Positions 8,116 through 16,129 of a stretch of 26,737 bases of DNA are shown here, piece by piece. The notes beneath the pieces are model-generated. The model worked only from the letters and a program-made list of their open reading frames with translations. It searched no databases and had not been told where the DNA came from. Origin of the DNA: an uncultured Veillonella sp. GTDB taxonomy: Bacteria > Bacillota > Negativicutes > Veillonellales > Veillonellaceae. A program made the translations under genes and the position numbers. The stretch's first letter is position 1; the number at the start of each line of letters is the position of its first letter. Where the stretch lies: NCBI GenBank assembly GCA_900556785.1, contig USQK01000017.1:1-26737 (forward strand), read 5' to 3'.

Positions 8116-8523
8116 TTATCCTTTCTGTTCAGCTGCAATAGCCAAGCGTTTAACACCAGATTGTTTTAGCATATCCATAATCGCTACTACTTGACCATGA
8201 GCTGCACGTTTGTCGGCTTGTAAGATAACACTAGCGTTAGGATTTTCTTGAATCCGTTGTTTAATCATAGCTTCTGCTTGATCAATACTCATTGGATTGT
8301 TATCAATTGTAATATGTCCTTCCGCATCAAGTGTAAATACAACAGGCAATTGAGCTGGTGCAGATGCACTCGTAGCTTGTGGTAATTGTACAGATAATGC
8401 TTTTTGAGCTACTGTTTGTAAGCTGTTCATCATGAAGAATACCAACAAGAAGAAGATGATATCAATCATTGGAATAATCATGAATTCCGGCTTAGTTTTC
8501 ATACGAAAGCTTTGCAAGTTCAT
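8116..8523 (-). CDS. exbD: Biopolymer transport protein ExbD
   Basis: Subunit of the inner-membrane proton-driven ExbB-ExbD motor. The 135-residue product has a short basic N-terminus, one membrane helix starting IIPMIDIIFFLLVFF, and a periplasmic ExbD/TolR domain with the closing QADKRAAHGQVVAIMD pattern. D21 in the helix corresponds to the essential proton-carrying Asp of the family. An upstream in-frame GTG (8535) was rejected in favour of the ATG at 8523, which has GGGTGG eight bases ahead and lies two bases past the exbB stop. Co-transcribed with exbB and tonB. Confidence 0.93.
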   Translation of the reverse strand: MNLQSFRMKTKPEFMIIPMIDIIFFLLVFFMMNSLQTVAQKALSVQLPQATSASAPAQLPVVFTLDAEGHITIDNNPMSIDQAEAMIKQRIQENPNASVILQADKRAAHGQVVAIMDMLKQSGVKRLAIAAEQKG

Positions 8524-8525
8524 AA

Positions 8526-9143
8526 TTATTTCCACCCTTCTCGTTTAGCGCTAACAATGCTAACACACATATTTTCAATTTGGTTAATGATAGAATCTAA
8601 ACGATGACTAAATATTGTGTACACAATGAATGCCATGATGGCTACGCACAAACCAGATGCTGTAGCGATGAGGGCTTCACCAACACCACCAGTGATAGCA
8701 GATGCGCCCGCACCGGAGTCGAGGATACTGAAAGAACCAATCATACCTGTTACTGTACCTAATAGGCCCAATAATGGAGAGATTGTAACGGTAGCACTGA
8801 GGTAGTCCATATATTTACGGAAGCCTACTGCGTCTACGCCCATTTGGTCAGCAAAGGCTGTTTTCATAGCTTCCTCGCTAGAAGCATTATTTAAACCTGC
8901 TTCTGCAATACGGCTCGCAATAGATGGGTTTTCTTTGATTACTTTATCAATTTCTGTCCAGTTTTGTAATTTTGCTAGTTCATTGACTGCATGGGTAACA
9001 ACAAAAGTTTTACCGGCATATTTGTGATAGTAGAAAGCTCTTTCTGCAGCGATAGCGATAACCATGAAAGACAAGAGTAATAATGGATACATTACATATC
9101 CGCCGCTATGAAACAAGTGAATGACATAATTTAAGTTTTCCAT
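8526..9143 (-). CDS. exbB: MotA/TolQ/ExbB proton channel protein ExbB
   Basis: Inner-membrane channel subunit of the TonB motor. The 205-residue product shows the family layout: a first membrane helix near residues 15-32, a cytoplasmic helical segment, and two C-terminal helices around SPLLGLLGTVTGMIGSF and GVGEALIATASGLCVAI; these Thr/Gly-rich helices line the proton pore. The start ATG has AGAAAGG upstream and lies 35 bases after the receptor stop. It could in principle be TolQ, but adjacency to a TonB receptor and tonB makes ExbB the better name. Confidence 0.93.
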   Translation of the reverse strand: MENLNYVIHLFHSGGYVMYPLLLLSFMVIAIAAERAFYYHKYAGKTFVVTHAVNELAKLQNWTEIDKVIKENPSIASRIAEAGLNNASSEEAMKTAFADQMGVDAVGFRKYMDYLSATVTISPLLGLLGTVTGMIGSFSILDSGAGASAITGGVGEALIATASGLCVAIMAFIVYTIFSHRLDSIINQIENMCVSIVSAKREGWK

Positions 9144-9178
9144 ATTAGTAACCTTTCTGCCTGTTTACAGACTGAACA

Positions 9179-12100
9179 TTAGAACCTGTAGGTCCCTTGA
9201 ATTCTTGTATAATCGCCCAACTTAAAGCTTTCACTACCATATAACGTATCTCGTTTATTAGTGCCCTTCGCATCGAATGTGTAGAATGCTTCAAGGAGTA
9301 AATCCTTGCGAGGCACATAGCCAGCACCGAATGTAAAGCTGCGAATACCGTCGAGATAACGATCCGGTACTGCGCCAGTACCATTGCCACCAAAGAAGGA
9401 GCCATGTTCAAAGTATTTGTAATCGATGAACGCATTCCAAGATTTTGGAATATCTAGGTCAGCACGACCAATATCTAGACGAGCCATCCAGAAGTGTGGT
9501 GTACCACCCATTTCGTGACCTTTAAGAGCAAAGTCGGCTGTGCCACGTTCGTGTTGGTATACAGTGTTACCATTTAAATAACGACCCAAGTTGGAACGGT
9601 TTTGACCGTAATCAACGGTAACAGATGCATTAGCACCTAACTGATATTTAGCACCGATACCGAATACATGAGCTACATTGGAGAAGCTATGTTCATCATT
9701 ACCGTTGCCATTTGCATTTAGGTATGTATGCGTTTTACCGCCAAAGGAGCGTAAATACCACGCTTGTAACCCAAGACGAGAGCCTATTTGTTTCTTGTAT
9801 TGAACAAAGGCAGCTTTATCAATAGCTGGTACAGTATCTTTTTCAAGAACTACCCCTTCTGTACGAATCAAGTTACCAATGATCTTACCAATCGCTTCAC
9901 GTGGTAATTTGTTTTCAGACTCTGCATCATGTACAACCTTTTCAAGATTATACATATAGTTGAACAATGCATTTGGCATGCCCCAACCATAGTAAGAACT
10001 ACCTTCACCCCAGTCATTAGAGGACATTGTAAAGTTCTTTTTGTAAATCGCATCTTTAGCATCATAATCACTAAATACATAACTACCACTATCGTATTTA
10101 TATGTTTTAGCACCTAAGTAACCAGTGAATTCATAATCACTAGCTGGTTGTCCATAGTAATCATAAGATTGTTTGAACGTGCCATCTGGTTGTTTAACCC
10201 AAACCACATCAAGCTCACTATTGTTATAGTTGCTCCAGTTATCTGTAGCATTATATTTAGCAATTTCTGCTACGGATTGATTAATTTCGTCACCATGTTT
10301 TTCAACATAGGCTTTAGGATTTACTAAAGCATCTTTATTATCAGTAGATACGATAAGACCTTTGGCCTTTTCTTTTAAGTATTCAGGGTATAAAGAAGAG
10401 TTCACATTATACATAATGTCGCCGGTCTTATAGAGTTTTTCCCCTGTATTCTTATTAGTAATTTCATACATTGCATAACCACCAGATGGAATATCGAGGG
10501 AGAATTTCTTCTCAGCCATATCTGTAGGGTATGCCTTAGCAAGAATATCTTGTAAGCGGCTCATCACTTGAGCTTGTTTTTGTTGTGTTTCCGCAAGCTT
10601 AGCATTTGCCTTTTCAAGCTCTTGATCGCGATTTGGATTACTCCATCTTAAATCCAAGGTTTCTTTATAAGCTTCATATTCAGCTTGCAATTCTTTAAGT
10701 TGTTGATAGAAGTAAATGCTATCTGTCTTACCTTTATAAGTAGAATCATAAATACCATTAGGGCTATCTGGTGCAGCTGTATCTTCACTAGATTTTTTCT
10801 CACCATCAGAACCAGTTTTAGTAGCACTTTCAATATCGTATGGGAACTCATCGCGATTAATGCCGATTAACTCAGCCGCTGTTGGCGGTCTGTAGATAAC
10901 TTCATGTACTGCGTGAGTATAGGCAGAATCAGTGATACCGGTACTATGTTTGAAAGTACCAACACCGATACGAACTTGAGAGTCATGACCATTCCAAACG
11001 GCACGAACACCGTCATAAGATTGACCGAACCAATAGCCACTCACACCCATAGGCTCTGTTAAGCGGCCCACAGATACGTCCCATTTTTTAACGCGTCTCG
11101 TGAGATCCACTGTATCGAGTCGTTGATGATTAAAGCCTTTAGAATCAGATTGAGTCCAGCTTGTATCTACACCACTCATACCAGTCGCACTGCCGATAAC
11201 TTTGAGGTTTGTAAACTCATTAAGGCGTGCATCGAAGCCAAGGCGCAAGCGTTGTTCAAAGCTATGACGATTAGCATCGTACATATTCGCTTTCGCAGAA
11301 CCGATAGCGGAGTTAGCTCTAAATGGAGATTGCGGTCTATTAGAACCATCATGTGCCATCCAGCGCGCTCTGTAGTCGCCAACTAATGTAACACCACGTT
11401 CTTTTGTGGTATCAAAATCAGAACGAATAAAGTCAGTTAAACGAACTACATCTGCTACATTTTGTACACCAGATTCAGCATTTACTACTTCGCCATTAGC
11501 GCCATTAGGTGTATTGGCCCCTACTGCATTAACAGTTGTGCCATCCTTGGATTTGCCGATTGCTGTAGTTTTGCTGCTGTCTCCACCACCAAATTTAAGG
11601 TTAACGCCCACACGGTATACCCGTTCTTGTGTAGCACGGTCATCATCGCGATGGTTAAAGATATTGTTGATACCAAAGTACATCATGGCATTTTTATTGA
11701 ATCGTTTTTGAACCATTACGTTCCAAATGCCAAATGTTTTCTTTTCATAGGTTTGCTTATTATAAACGCCTGCATCACCGGATAAGATATCTGGCCAGTA
11801 GTTACCGCCATTGTTAAGGGTATTACTATCAAGCATGTTGATATAATAATCACCCCAAATGGATCCATTCCAACCGGATTTAGGATTGTCATAAGTAATA
11901 CCGATGTCAACTTTGTGCATTGGTTTATCAAGCAATTGACGAGGCATACTTGGATCGCTCTTGTTGATGGCATGCAAGTATGTATAACCTAACTTACCAG
12001 ACCAATATTTGCCGAATTTTTGTTGTACTTCCGCTTGAACACCTGTGATTTCTGCTTTACCAATATTTTTAAAGCTGTAAATCATATCTGGGGCCCGTTG

Positions 12101-14266
12101 GTACTTCGCATCGCCTTTGAGGTATGGTGCAAAGTCCATGAAGTCCCCTGTGAAGTATACAGACATATAGTTCTTGATGCGGTTGTGGAATACGCCTACG
12201 CGCGCATAAGTATTTTTATTTTCACCTTCCAAGCTCATATCAAAGTTGACAGATTTTTCAGGTTTCAAATTAGGATTACCAGCCCAGTACCAACCGAGTT
12301 TCGCTACACCAATCCCTACAGGGTTAGAAGCGTACATTTCCCAGTTATACCACAATTCACCCATACCAGGCTCTGTATAACCAGTACCTACATTGGCTTT
12401 AAATCTACGGTGTGTATTACCATTTACGTTATAGGTCATACCTAAGGAAGCAGATAAGTTAGAACCAAACAAGCTACTATTATCAAAGCGAAGAATCGGA
12501 GATAATGTTAAGTTTTTATTTACTTGCCAAGTATCAGAAATATAAGCGTTTAACTTGCGGATTGAACCGCTACCAGTAGTCAATCGTTGGTCTCGATTAC
12601 GGTACTCTTCTAAGAAAGCTTTACCATTTAACTTAGGCGCTTTTTTACGCATTTCTGGATCGTTAGACTCGCCATATTTAAAGTAGTCACCTACGATGTT
12701 GGCACGTGTAGCAGATAATACAGGATTTTCTGCTTTTAAACGATCTTCTAAAGCTTTATAACGAGCTTTAAACTCATCCGTTACAGGTTGATTGTTAGGG
12801 GATGTACTAGACCAATCACTTAATCGGCTTTCAGATAAACCATAATTTATATAGTCATCGTATGTAATACCTGGTTTTTGAGCATCTGTTTCGGCACCAT
12901 AGTATTCGTAATCCATATCCCATTGTGGCATGCCACCACCGGAATTGATGAATTTGTAGTCATGGATGTGAGAATATACCTTAATACTGTTATCGCCTTT
13001 ACGTCTTACAAGACGGTCAAGTTTATCCACTAGCAAGCTCTTATCGTAATCCCATGGATCGATGTACATTGTGCTTGTATTAGGGGAGCTCTTCAATCGG
13101 CTACCAGAGCCTTCTTCACGAGCATAGCTCACGCCGTAGCTAAGCAGATGATTTTTATTGAGCTGTGTGTTTGCATTAGCTCGAATGTCTAATTGACGGT
13201 GATCGATATTATCGATATAGCGTAACTCATTGGAGCCTTCATAAGCTGAACGACCAGTATAACTAATGAGGGCTACGTCATTTTCTTTGATGCGGGAGTA
13301 GTTAGTTTCAACTGTCCAGTCGCTTTTACCAGCTCGAGAGGACCATTGTAAGTTTGCTGTATTACGGTCCGCAGTACGTTTGAAATGTTGTTGTGGCTCT
13401 AAGTCGGAGTCAGAGTGTTTAACATCGCGTACAAGATCTTCTGTATAACGGTTGAGACGCATTTCAAATTTATTTTTATCGTTTGCATTATAAGTTGCTA
13501 CAAGACCAATATCTGCCGCATCACCATAGTAACGAAGTACATTTGGTTTGAAGTTATGCTTAGCATAATCAAAAGCCATACCGGAGTCACGACGTTTAAC
13601 GGATGCTAAAACAGGCATAAGATCACGTTTACTACCAGATAAACCGACCTTTAATTTCCCCATTTGACCAGAGTCGGCACGAATAAAAAAGTTTTGGAAT
13701 GGGAACGCATCGCCATCGCTCTTACGACGCATACCTTCTGCATTTAATTGCAAAGATGGTTTCTTTTGCGCCTTTTTAGTGATGATATTAACTACACCAC
13801 CTATAGCATCAGAGCCGTATTTAGCACTGGCAGCACCTTGGATAACTTCTATACGTTCAACGTTTTCTGTACCTAGCCGTTGCACTTCGTCTGCTGCACC
13901 AGAGTACTTATCAAAATCGCCGAGTACCGGTTGACCATCTACAAGAATTAATGTGTGACGCGCTTCGGCACCACGGATGGATACACCAACACGGCCCATA
14001 GCATCAACGGTTCTAGATACACCTGTTTGAGTAAATATTATATCTTCGACGGACTTCGCCTGTTTCTTTTCAATCTCTTTCTTGGTAATGATTTGCACTT
14101 GCTGTGAGTTCAATTTTGCTTCTTCTTCTGCCCATGTACCTTTGACATGAACAACATCCGTAGTAACAGTCGCATTCCCCGCCCACACTACAAGCGGTGC
14201 ACTAAGCCATAAGGCAACTGCACTAGACAGAATAACGCTGCGTTTTACATGTCCCCACCTATTCAT
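9179..14266 (-). CDS. Giant TonB-dependent receptor fused to a second outer-membrane beta-barrel
   Basis: One uninterrupted 1695-residue frame. Residues 1-29 form a signal peptide (cleavage likely after VVWA). A TonB-box-like VVHVKG (about 38-43) and a plug domain follow (VSIRGAEARHTLILVDG, IEVIQGAASAKYGSDAIGG, VVNIITKK). Then comes a 22-strand-type receptor barrel to about residue 890 (VYRVGVNLKFGGG), containing an NPNLKPEKS motif near 662 and a long loop at about 426-569. A Gly/Asn/Ser/Thr-rich linker (about 890-935) leads to a second barrel-like domain (about 940-1695): alternating strands such as GVTLVGDYRARW at first, YTRIQGTYRF with terminal Phe at last. A non-barrel insert (about 1125-1480) includes a coiled coil (about 1183-1236). 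Usual receptors are 600-1000 residues. Operon context points to heme, but the His of the FRAP-NPNL box is not seen, so the ligand is uncertain. Ribosome site TAGGAGG is clear. Confidence 0.9.
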   Translation of the reverse strand: MNRWGHVKRSVILSSAVALWLSAPLVVWAGNATVTTDVVHVKGTWAEEEAKLNSQQVQIITKKEIEKKQAKSVEDIIFTQTGVSRTVDAMGRVGVSIRGAEARHTLILVDGQPVLGDFDKYSGAADEVQRLGTENVERIEVIQGAASAKYGSDAIGGVVNIITKKAQKKPSLQLNAEGMRRKSDGDAFPFQNFFIRADSGQMGKLKVGLSGSKRDLMPVLASVKRRDSGMAFDYAKHNFKPNVLRYYGDAADIGLVATYNANDKNKFEMRLNRYTEDLVRDVKHSDSDLEPQQHFKRTADRNTANLQWSSRAGKSDWTVETNYSRIKENDVALISYTGRSAYEGSNELRYIDNIDHRQLDIRANANTQLNKNHLLSYGVSYAREEGSGSRLKSSPNTSTMYIDPWDYDKSLLVDKLDRLVRRKGDNSIKVYSHIHDYKFINSGGGMPQWDMDYEYYGAETDAQKPGITYDDYINYGLSESRLSDWSSTSPNNQPVTDEFKARYKALEDRLKAENPVLSATRANIVGDYFKYGESNDPEMRKKAPKLNGKAFLEEYRNRDQRLTTGSGSIRKLNAYISDTWQVNKNLTLSPILRFDNSSLFGSNLSASLGMTYNVNGNTHRRFKANVGTGYTEPGMGELWYNWEMYASNPVGIGVAKLGWYWAGNPNLKPEKSVNFDMSLEGENKNTYARVGVFHNRIKNYMSVYFTGDFMDFAPYLKGDAKYQRAPDMIYSFKNIGKAEITGVQAEVQQKFGKYWSGKLGYTYLHAINKSDPSMPRQLLDKPMHKVDIGITYDNPKSGWNGSIWGDYYINMLDSNTLNNGGNYWPDILSGDAGVYNKQTYEKKTFGIWNVMVQKRFNKNAMMYFGINNIFNHRDDDRATQERVYRVGVNLKFGGGDSSKTTAIGKSKDGTTVNAVGANTPNGANGEVVNAESGVQNVADVVRLTDFIRSDFDTTKERGVTLVGDYRARWMAHDGSNRPQSPFRANSAIGSAKANMYDANRHSFEQRLRLGFDARLNEFTNLKVIGSATGMSGVDTSWTQSDSKGFNHQRLDTVDLTRRVKKWDVSVGRLTEPMGVSGYWFGQSYDGVRAVWNGHDSQVRIGVGTFKHSTGITDSAYTHAVHEVIYRPPTAAELIGINRDEFPYDIESATKTGSDGEKKSSEDTAAPDSPNGIYDSTYKGKTDSIYFYQQLKELQAEYEAYKETLDLRWSNPNRDQELEKANAKLAETQQKQAQVMSRLQDILAKAYPTDMAEKKFSLDIPSGGYAMYEITNKNTGEKLYKTGDIMYNVNSSLYPEYLKEKAKGLIVSTDNKDALVNPKAYVEKHGDEINQSVAEIAKYNATDNWSNYNNSELDVVWVKQPDGTFKQSYDYYGQPASDYEFTGYLGAKTYKYDSGSYVFSDYDAKDAIYKKNFTMSSNDWGEGSSYYGWGMPNALFNYMYNLEKVVHDAESENKLPREAIGKIIGNLIRTEGVVLEKDTVPAIDKAAFVQYKKQIGSRLGLQAWYLRSFGGKTHTYLNANGNGNDEHSFSNVAHVFGIGAKYQLGANASVTVDYGQNRSNLGRYLNGNTVYQHERGTADFALKGHEMGGTPHFWMARLDIGRADLDIPKSWNAFIDYKYFEHGSFFGGNGTGAVPDRYLDGIRSFTFGAGYVPRKDLLLEAFYTFDAKGTNKRDTLYGSESFKLGDYTRIQGTYRF

Positions 14267-14319
14267 TGTGCCCTCCTAAAATTTAATGAAATATATTATG
14301 TTGTATCTTTTACACCCAT

Positions 14320-14394
14320 AAAAAAAGATACACTTTAGCAACACATAATGACATTGAATATCATTTATATTTTAATGTTAGCAAAGTGTATCTT
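14320..14394 (-). terminator. Long inverted repeat with U7: araC terminator or receptor-operon attenuator/operator
   Basis: Arms AAGATACACTTT (14325-14336) and AAAGTGTATCTT (14383-14394) are perfect 12-bp inverted repeats, with four more pairs after a 3x3 mismatch. On the minus strand the second arm runs straight into T7 (14320-14326). The roughly 46-base loop contains the Fur-like box and can form a small inner AATGA/TCATT stem. It may end the araC transcript, attenuate the receptor operon, or be paired binding sites for the AraC regulator. Confidence 0.5.
14349..14363 (-). promoter_or_regulatory. Fur-like box upstream of the TonB receptor operon
   Basis: Minus strand reads TGATATTCAATGTCA, matching the 7-1-7 Fur consensus TGATAATnATTATCA at 11 of 14 positions. 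It lies 83 bases upstream of the receptor ATG and differs by one base from the box in front of the AraC-type gene. Iron-dependent repression is the expected use. Confidence 0.6.
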
Positions 14395-14538
14395 GCATAT
14401 CTACTCCGAAAAGACCAAAAATATACATTTCGGACAATATTAAGTTTTATAACCTACCCGTTCTAAGCCTTAAACACTTATATTTTAAATATTACTAACA
14501 CTATAATGCATGCCTTGGTTTAGTTTGGCTTAAGGTAT

Positions 14539-15429
14539 TTATACTTTACGATAAGCACTAGGCGTTACACCTGTGGACTCTTTGAATGCACTAGTAAATT
14601 TACTACCATTCTCGTAGCCTACAGCATTAGCAATTTCTAAAACAGATTGATCTGACTCTTGAAGCAAGCGCTTAGCGGCATTAATACGACATTCCTTTAA
14701 ATATTGATGGATTGTCGTACCATATACCCCTTTAAAACAACGCTTTAATGTTGATGTAGGAATATCAAATCGATCAGACAAGGAATCTATGGTTATCCGT
14801 TTCATAAACTGTGTAGATATATATTCATTAACAGCTTTTACAATATCTACTTGTTGTTTACGATAGGAGCTTCTCTTTTCATGATTAGTTGTAGAAATAA
14901 TAGATAATAATAAGAAAATTTCAATAACTTTTAACTTAAAATAGTGCCCTTTAATTTGATCAGGCACTTTATATAAGCTAGAAAAAATTTGACGAACCGC
15001 TTCCGTCTCTTCCATCATCATACCAAAGTCAGAATGCTCACAGAATCGATTTGCTAATTGAGTCAAATCGATGCGCGCTTCAGTCACAAGTGCATCTAAT
15101 ACGGGTTGAGCCTTTTCAACATCTACGAGTAATACAATCCCTTTAAAGAGCTTTGTAGGGAAGTAGTTCTCATGTTGATAATCAGCATGAATATGCCATC
15201 CTATGGACATATCACCGGGCCCCATATATAAATAATCACCAGATGTAAACTTGCACTCAATGCGCCCCTCTTCACAATGATTTATGGCAAACGTCTTTGT
15301 ATGTGATTTTGCATAAAATTGAATTGTTTCTTGCTTCACATCAAGGAACATCAAATCGATACCGTCAAACACTGTATGTCTCGACATAGAATTTCCTGCA
15401 TGTGAAACTGCATGATTATGTGGATTCAT
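14539..15429 (-). CDS. AraC-family transcriptional regulator, probably iron/heme responsive (PchR-like)
   Basis: A 296-residue regulator. The C-terminal 100 residues hold the two AraC helix-turn-helix units: SLSDRFDIPTSTLKRCFK and the signature VLEIANAVGYENGSKFTSAF, ending GVTPSAYRKV. The N-terminal about 190 residues are a sensor region (SGDYLYMGPGDMSIGW, then FPTKLFKGIVLLVD) that resembles PchR-type regulators of siderophore uptake rather than sugar-binding AraC. Being directly upstream of the receptor operon and behind its own Fur box suggests it activates heme/iron uptake when its ligand is present; the ligand is not known. Shared ATACAC elements in both promoters could be its binding sites. 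It is separated from the receptor gene by 272 bases. Confidence 0.87.
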   Translation of the reverse strand: MNPHNHAVSHAGNSMSRHTVFDGIDLMFLDVKQETIQFYAKSHTKTFAINHCEEGRIECKFTSGDYLYMGPGDMSIGWHIHADYQHENYFPTKLFKGIVLLVDVEKAQPVLDALVTEARIDLTQLANRFCEHSDFGMMMEETEAVRQIFSSLYKVPDQIKGHYFKLKVIEIFLLLSIISTTNHEKRSSYRKQQVDIVKAVNEYISTQFMKRITIDSLSDRFDIPTSTLKRCFKGVYGTTIHQYLKECRINAAKRLLQESDQSVLEIANAVGYENGSKFTSAFKESTGVTPSAYRKV

Positions 15430-15438
15430 ACGATCACC

Positions 15439-15474
15439 ATATACACAAATACTATATAAATTACTATATACACA
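15439..15474 (-). repeat. Direct repeat ATATACACA in the araC leader
   Basis: ATATACACA occurs at 15439-15447 and 15466-15474 (27 bases apart), just downstream of the predicted araC start site. The ATACAC core is also in the inverted arms upstream of the receptor gene, which suggests autoregulation by the AraC-type protein. Confidence 0.35.
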
Positions 15475-15480
15475 GTTATC

Positions 15481-15509
15481 ATAGTATAATTATTGATATT
15501 CATTGTCAA
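15481..15509 (-). promoter_or_regulatory. Sigma-A-type promoter of the araC-type gene
   Basis: Minus strand has -35 TTGACA (15504-15509), a 17-base spacer and -10 TACTAT (15481-15486). The start would be near 15474, giving a leader of about 45 bases. A Fur-like box covers the -35 and the upstream part of the spacer. Confidence 0.6.
15494..15508 (+). promoter_or_regulatory. Fur-like box over the araC promoter
   Basis: TGATATTCATTGTCA matches TGATAATnATTATCA at 12 of 14 positions and overlaps the -35 box, the expected place for repression by iron-loaded Fur. The remainder of the 304-base gap 15430-15733 is AT-rich without further visible genes. Confidence 0.65.
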
Positions 15510-15660
15510 ATTCAATTTTGTAATAATTCATTTTTTCTTTAAAAATATAAGTTTCTACTATTTGTAATCCACATAAGACAATTTCAGTAATATATAGCGC
15601 TCTATTCATTAAAATCCATTCATTACACAATCTACTCTATGTATGATTGATTTTCCAATA

Positions 15661-15712
15661 AAATAAGCCTTGCAAGTTAAACCAACGCAGTCTAACTTAC
15701 AAGGCTATATTT
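15661..15712 (-). terminator. Probable terminator of the PTS operon
   Basis: Arms AGCCTTG-CAAGTTA (15666-15679 with one mismatch) and TAACTTA-CAAGGCT (15693-15706) form a 14-position stem around a 13-base loop. The tail on the minus strand is T-rich but broken (TTATTTTA). It follows the DUF454 gene by about 25 bases. Confidence 0.55.
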
Positions 15713-15733
15713 AGAGTTATTAGAGATAATTCT

Positions 15734-16129
15734 TTATTTTTTTGTTTTTACAATAAAGACTAATGCGATAACATGACCAATCCATACAAAGGCCATAACA
15801 CCAAGTGCAATGGGCATATTTTGACTAAAATAGGCACCAATTGCCATTATTGTACTAACCGATAAGAGAATGGACAACTTTGTCCGCAACGTCAACGCTT
15901 TATCGCGTTCATAAGCACCAACAGTCTTTTGATATAAACTAGACTCCAAAAACATCTTATGGAATCGTTCAGATCCTCGAGCTAAACAAAATAATGTTAG
16001 CACATAAAGCGGAACTGTTGGCAACAGTGGTAGTACGATACCTGCTGTACCGAGAGCAAAACTGATTGCACCGATGGCCAGAAATACATATCTAACTACA
16101 ACATTACTATGTGGCTCAGTTGTTTTCAT
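15734..16129 (-). CDS. DUF454 (YbaN-like) small inner-membrane protein
   Basis: A 131-residue membrane protein of unknown function. Four hydrophobic segments are seen: about 10-40 (VFLAIGAISFALGTAGIVLP), 45-55, 85-103 and 108-127. The family landmark LPLLPTVPLYVLTLFCLARG is split here by the first pair of helices (residues about 32-51), and the following SERFHKMFLESSLYQKTV segment is typical of DUF454. It overlaps the stop of the IIC gene by one base in a TAATG junction, so translation is coupled to the PTS permease. The pairing with a sugar transporter has no established meaning. Confidence 0.85.
   Translation of the reverse strand: MKTTEPHSNVVVRYVFLAIGAISFALGTAGIVLPLLPTVPLYVLTLFCLARGSERFHKMFLESSLYQKTVGAYERDKALTLRTKLSILLSVSTIMAIGAYFSQNMPIALGVMAFVWIGHVIALVFIVKTKK

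Noticed and set aside
9179..11600. Second barrel as a separate gene with its own start
   Set aside because: No signal peptide, no ribosome site at the linker and no frame break. The frame is continuous with the receptor.
11716..12445. Open frames of 85-141 codons within and opposite the receptor gene
   Set aside because: They are shadows of the long receptor frame, which has coherent barrel sequence throughout.
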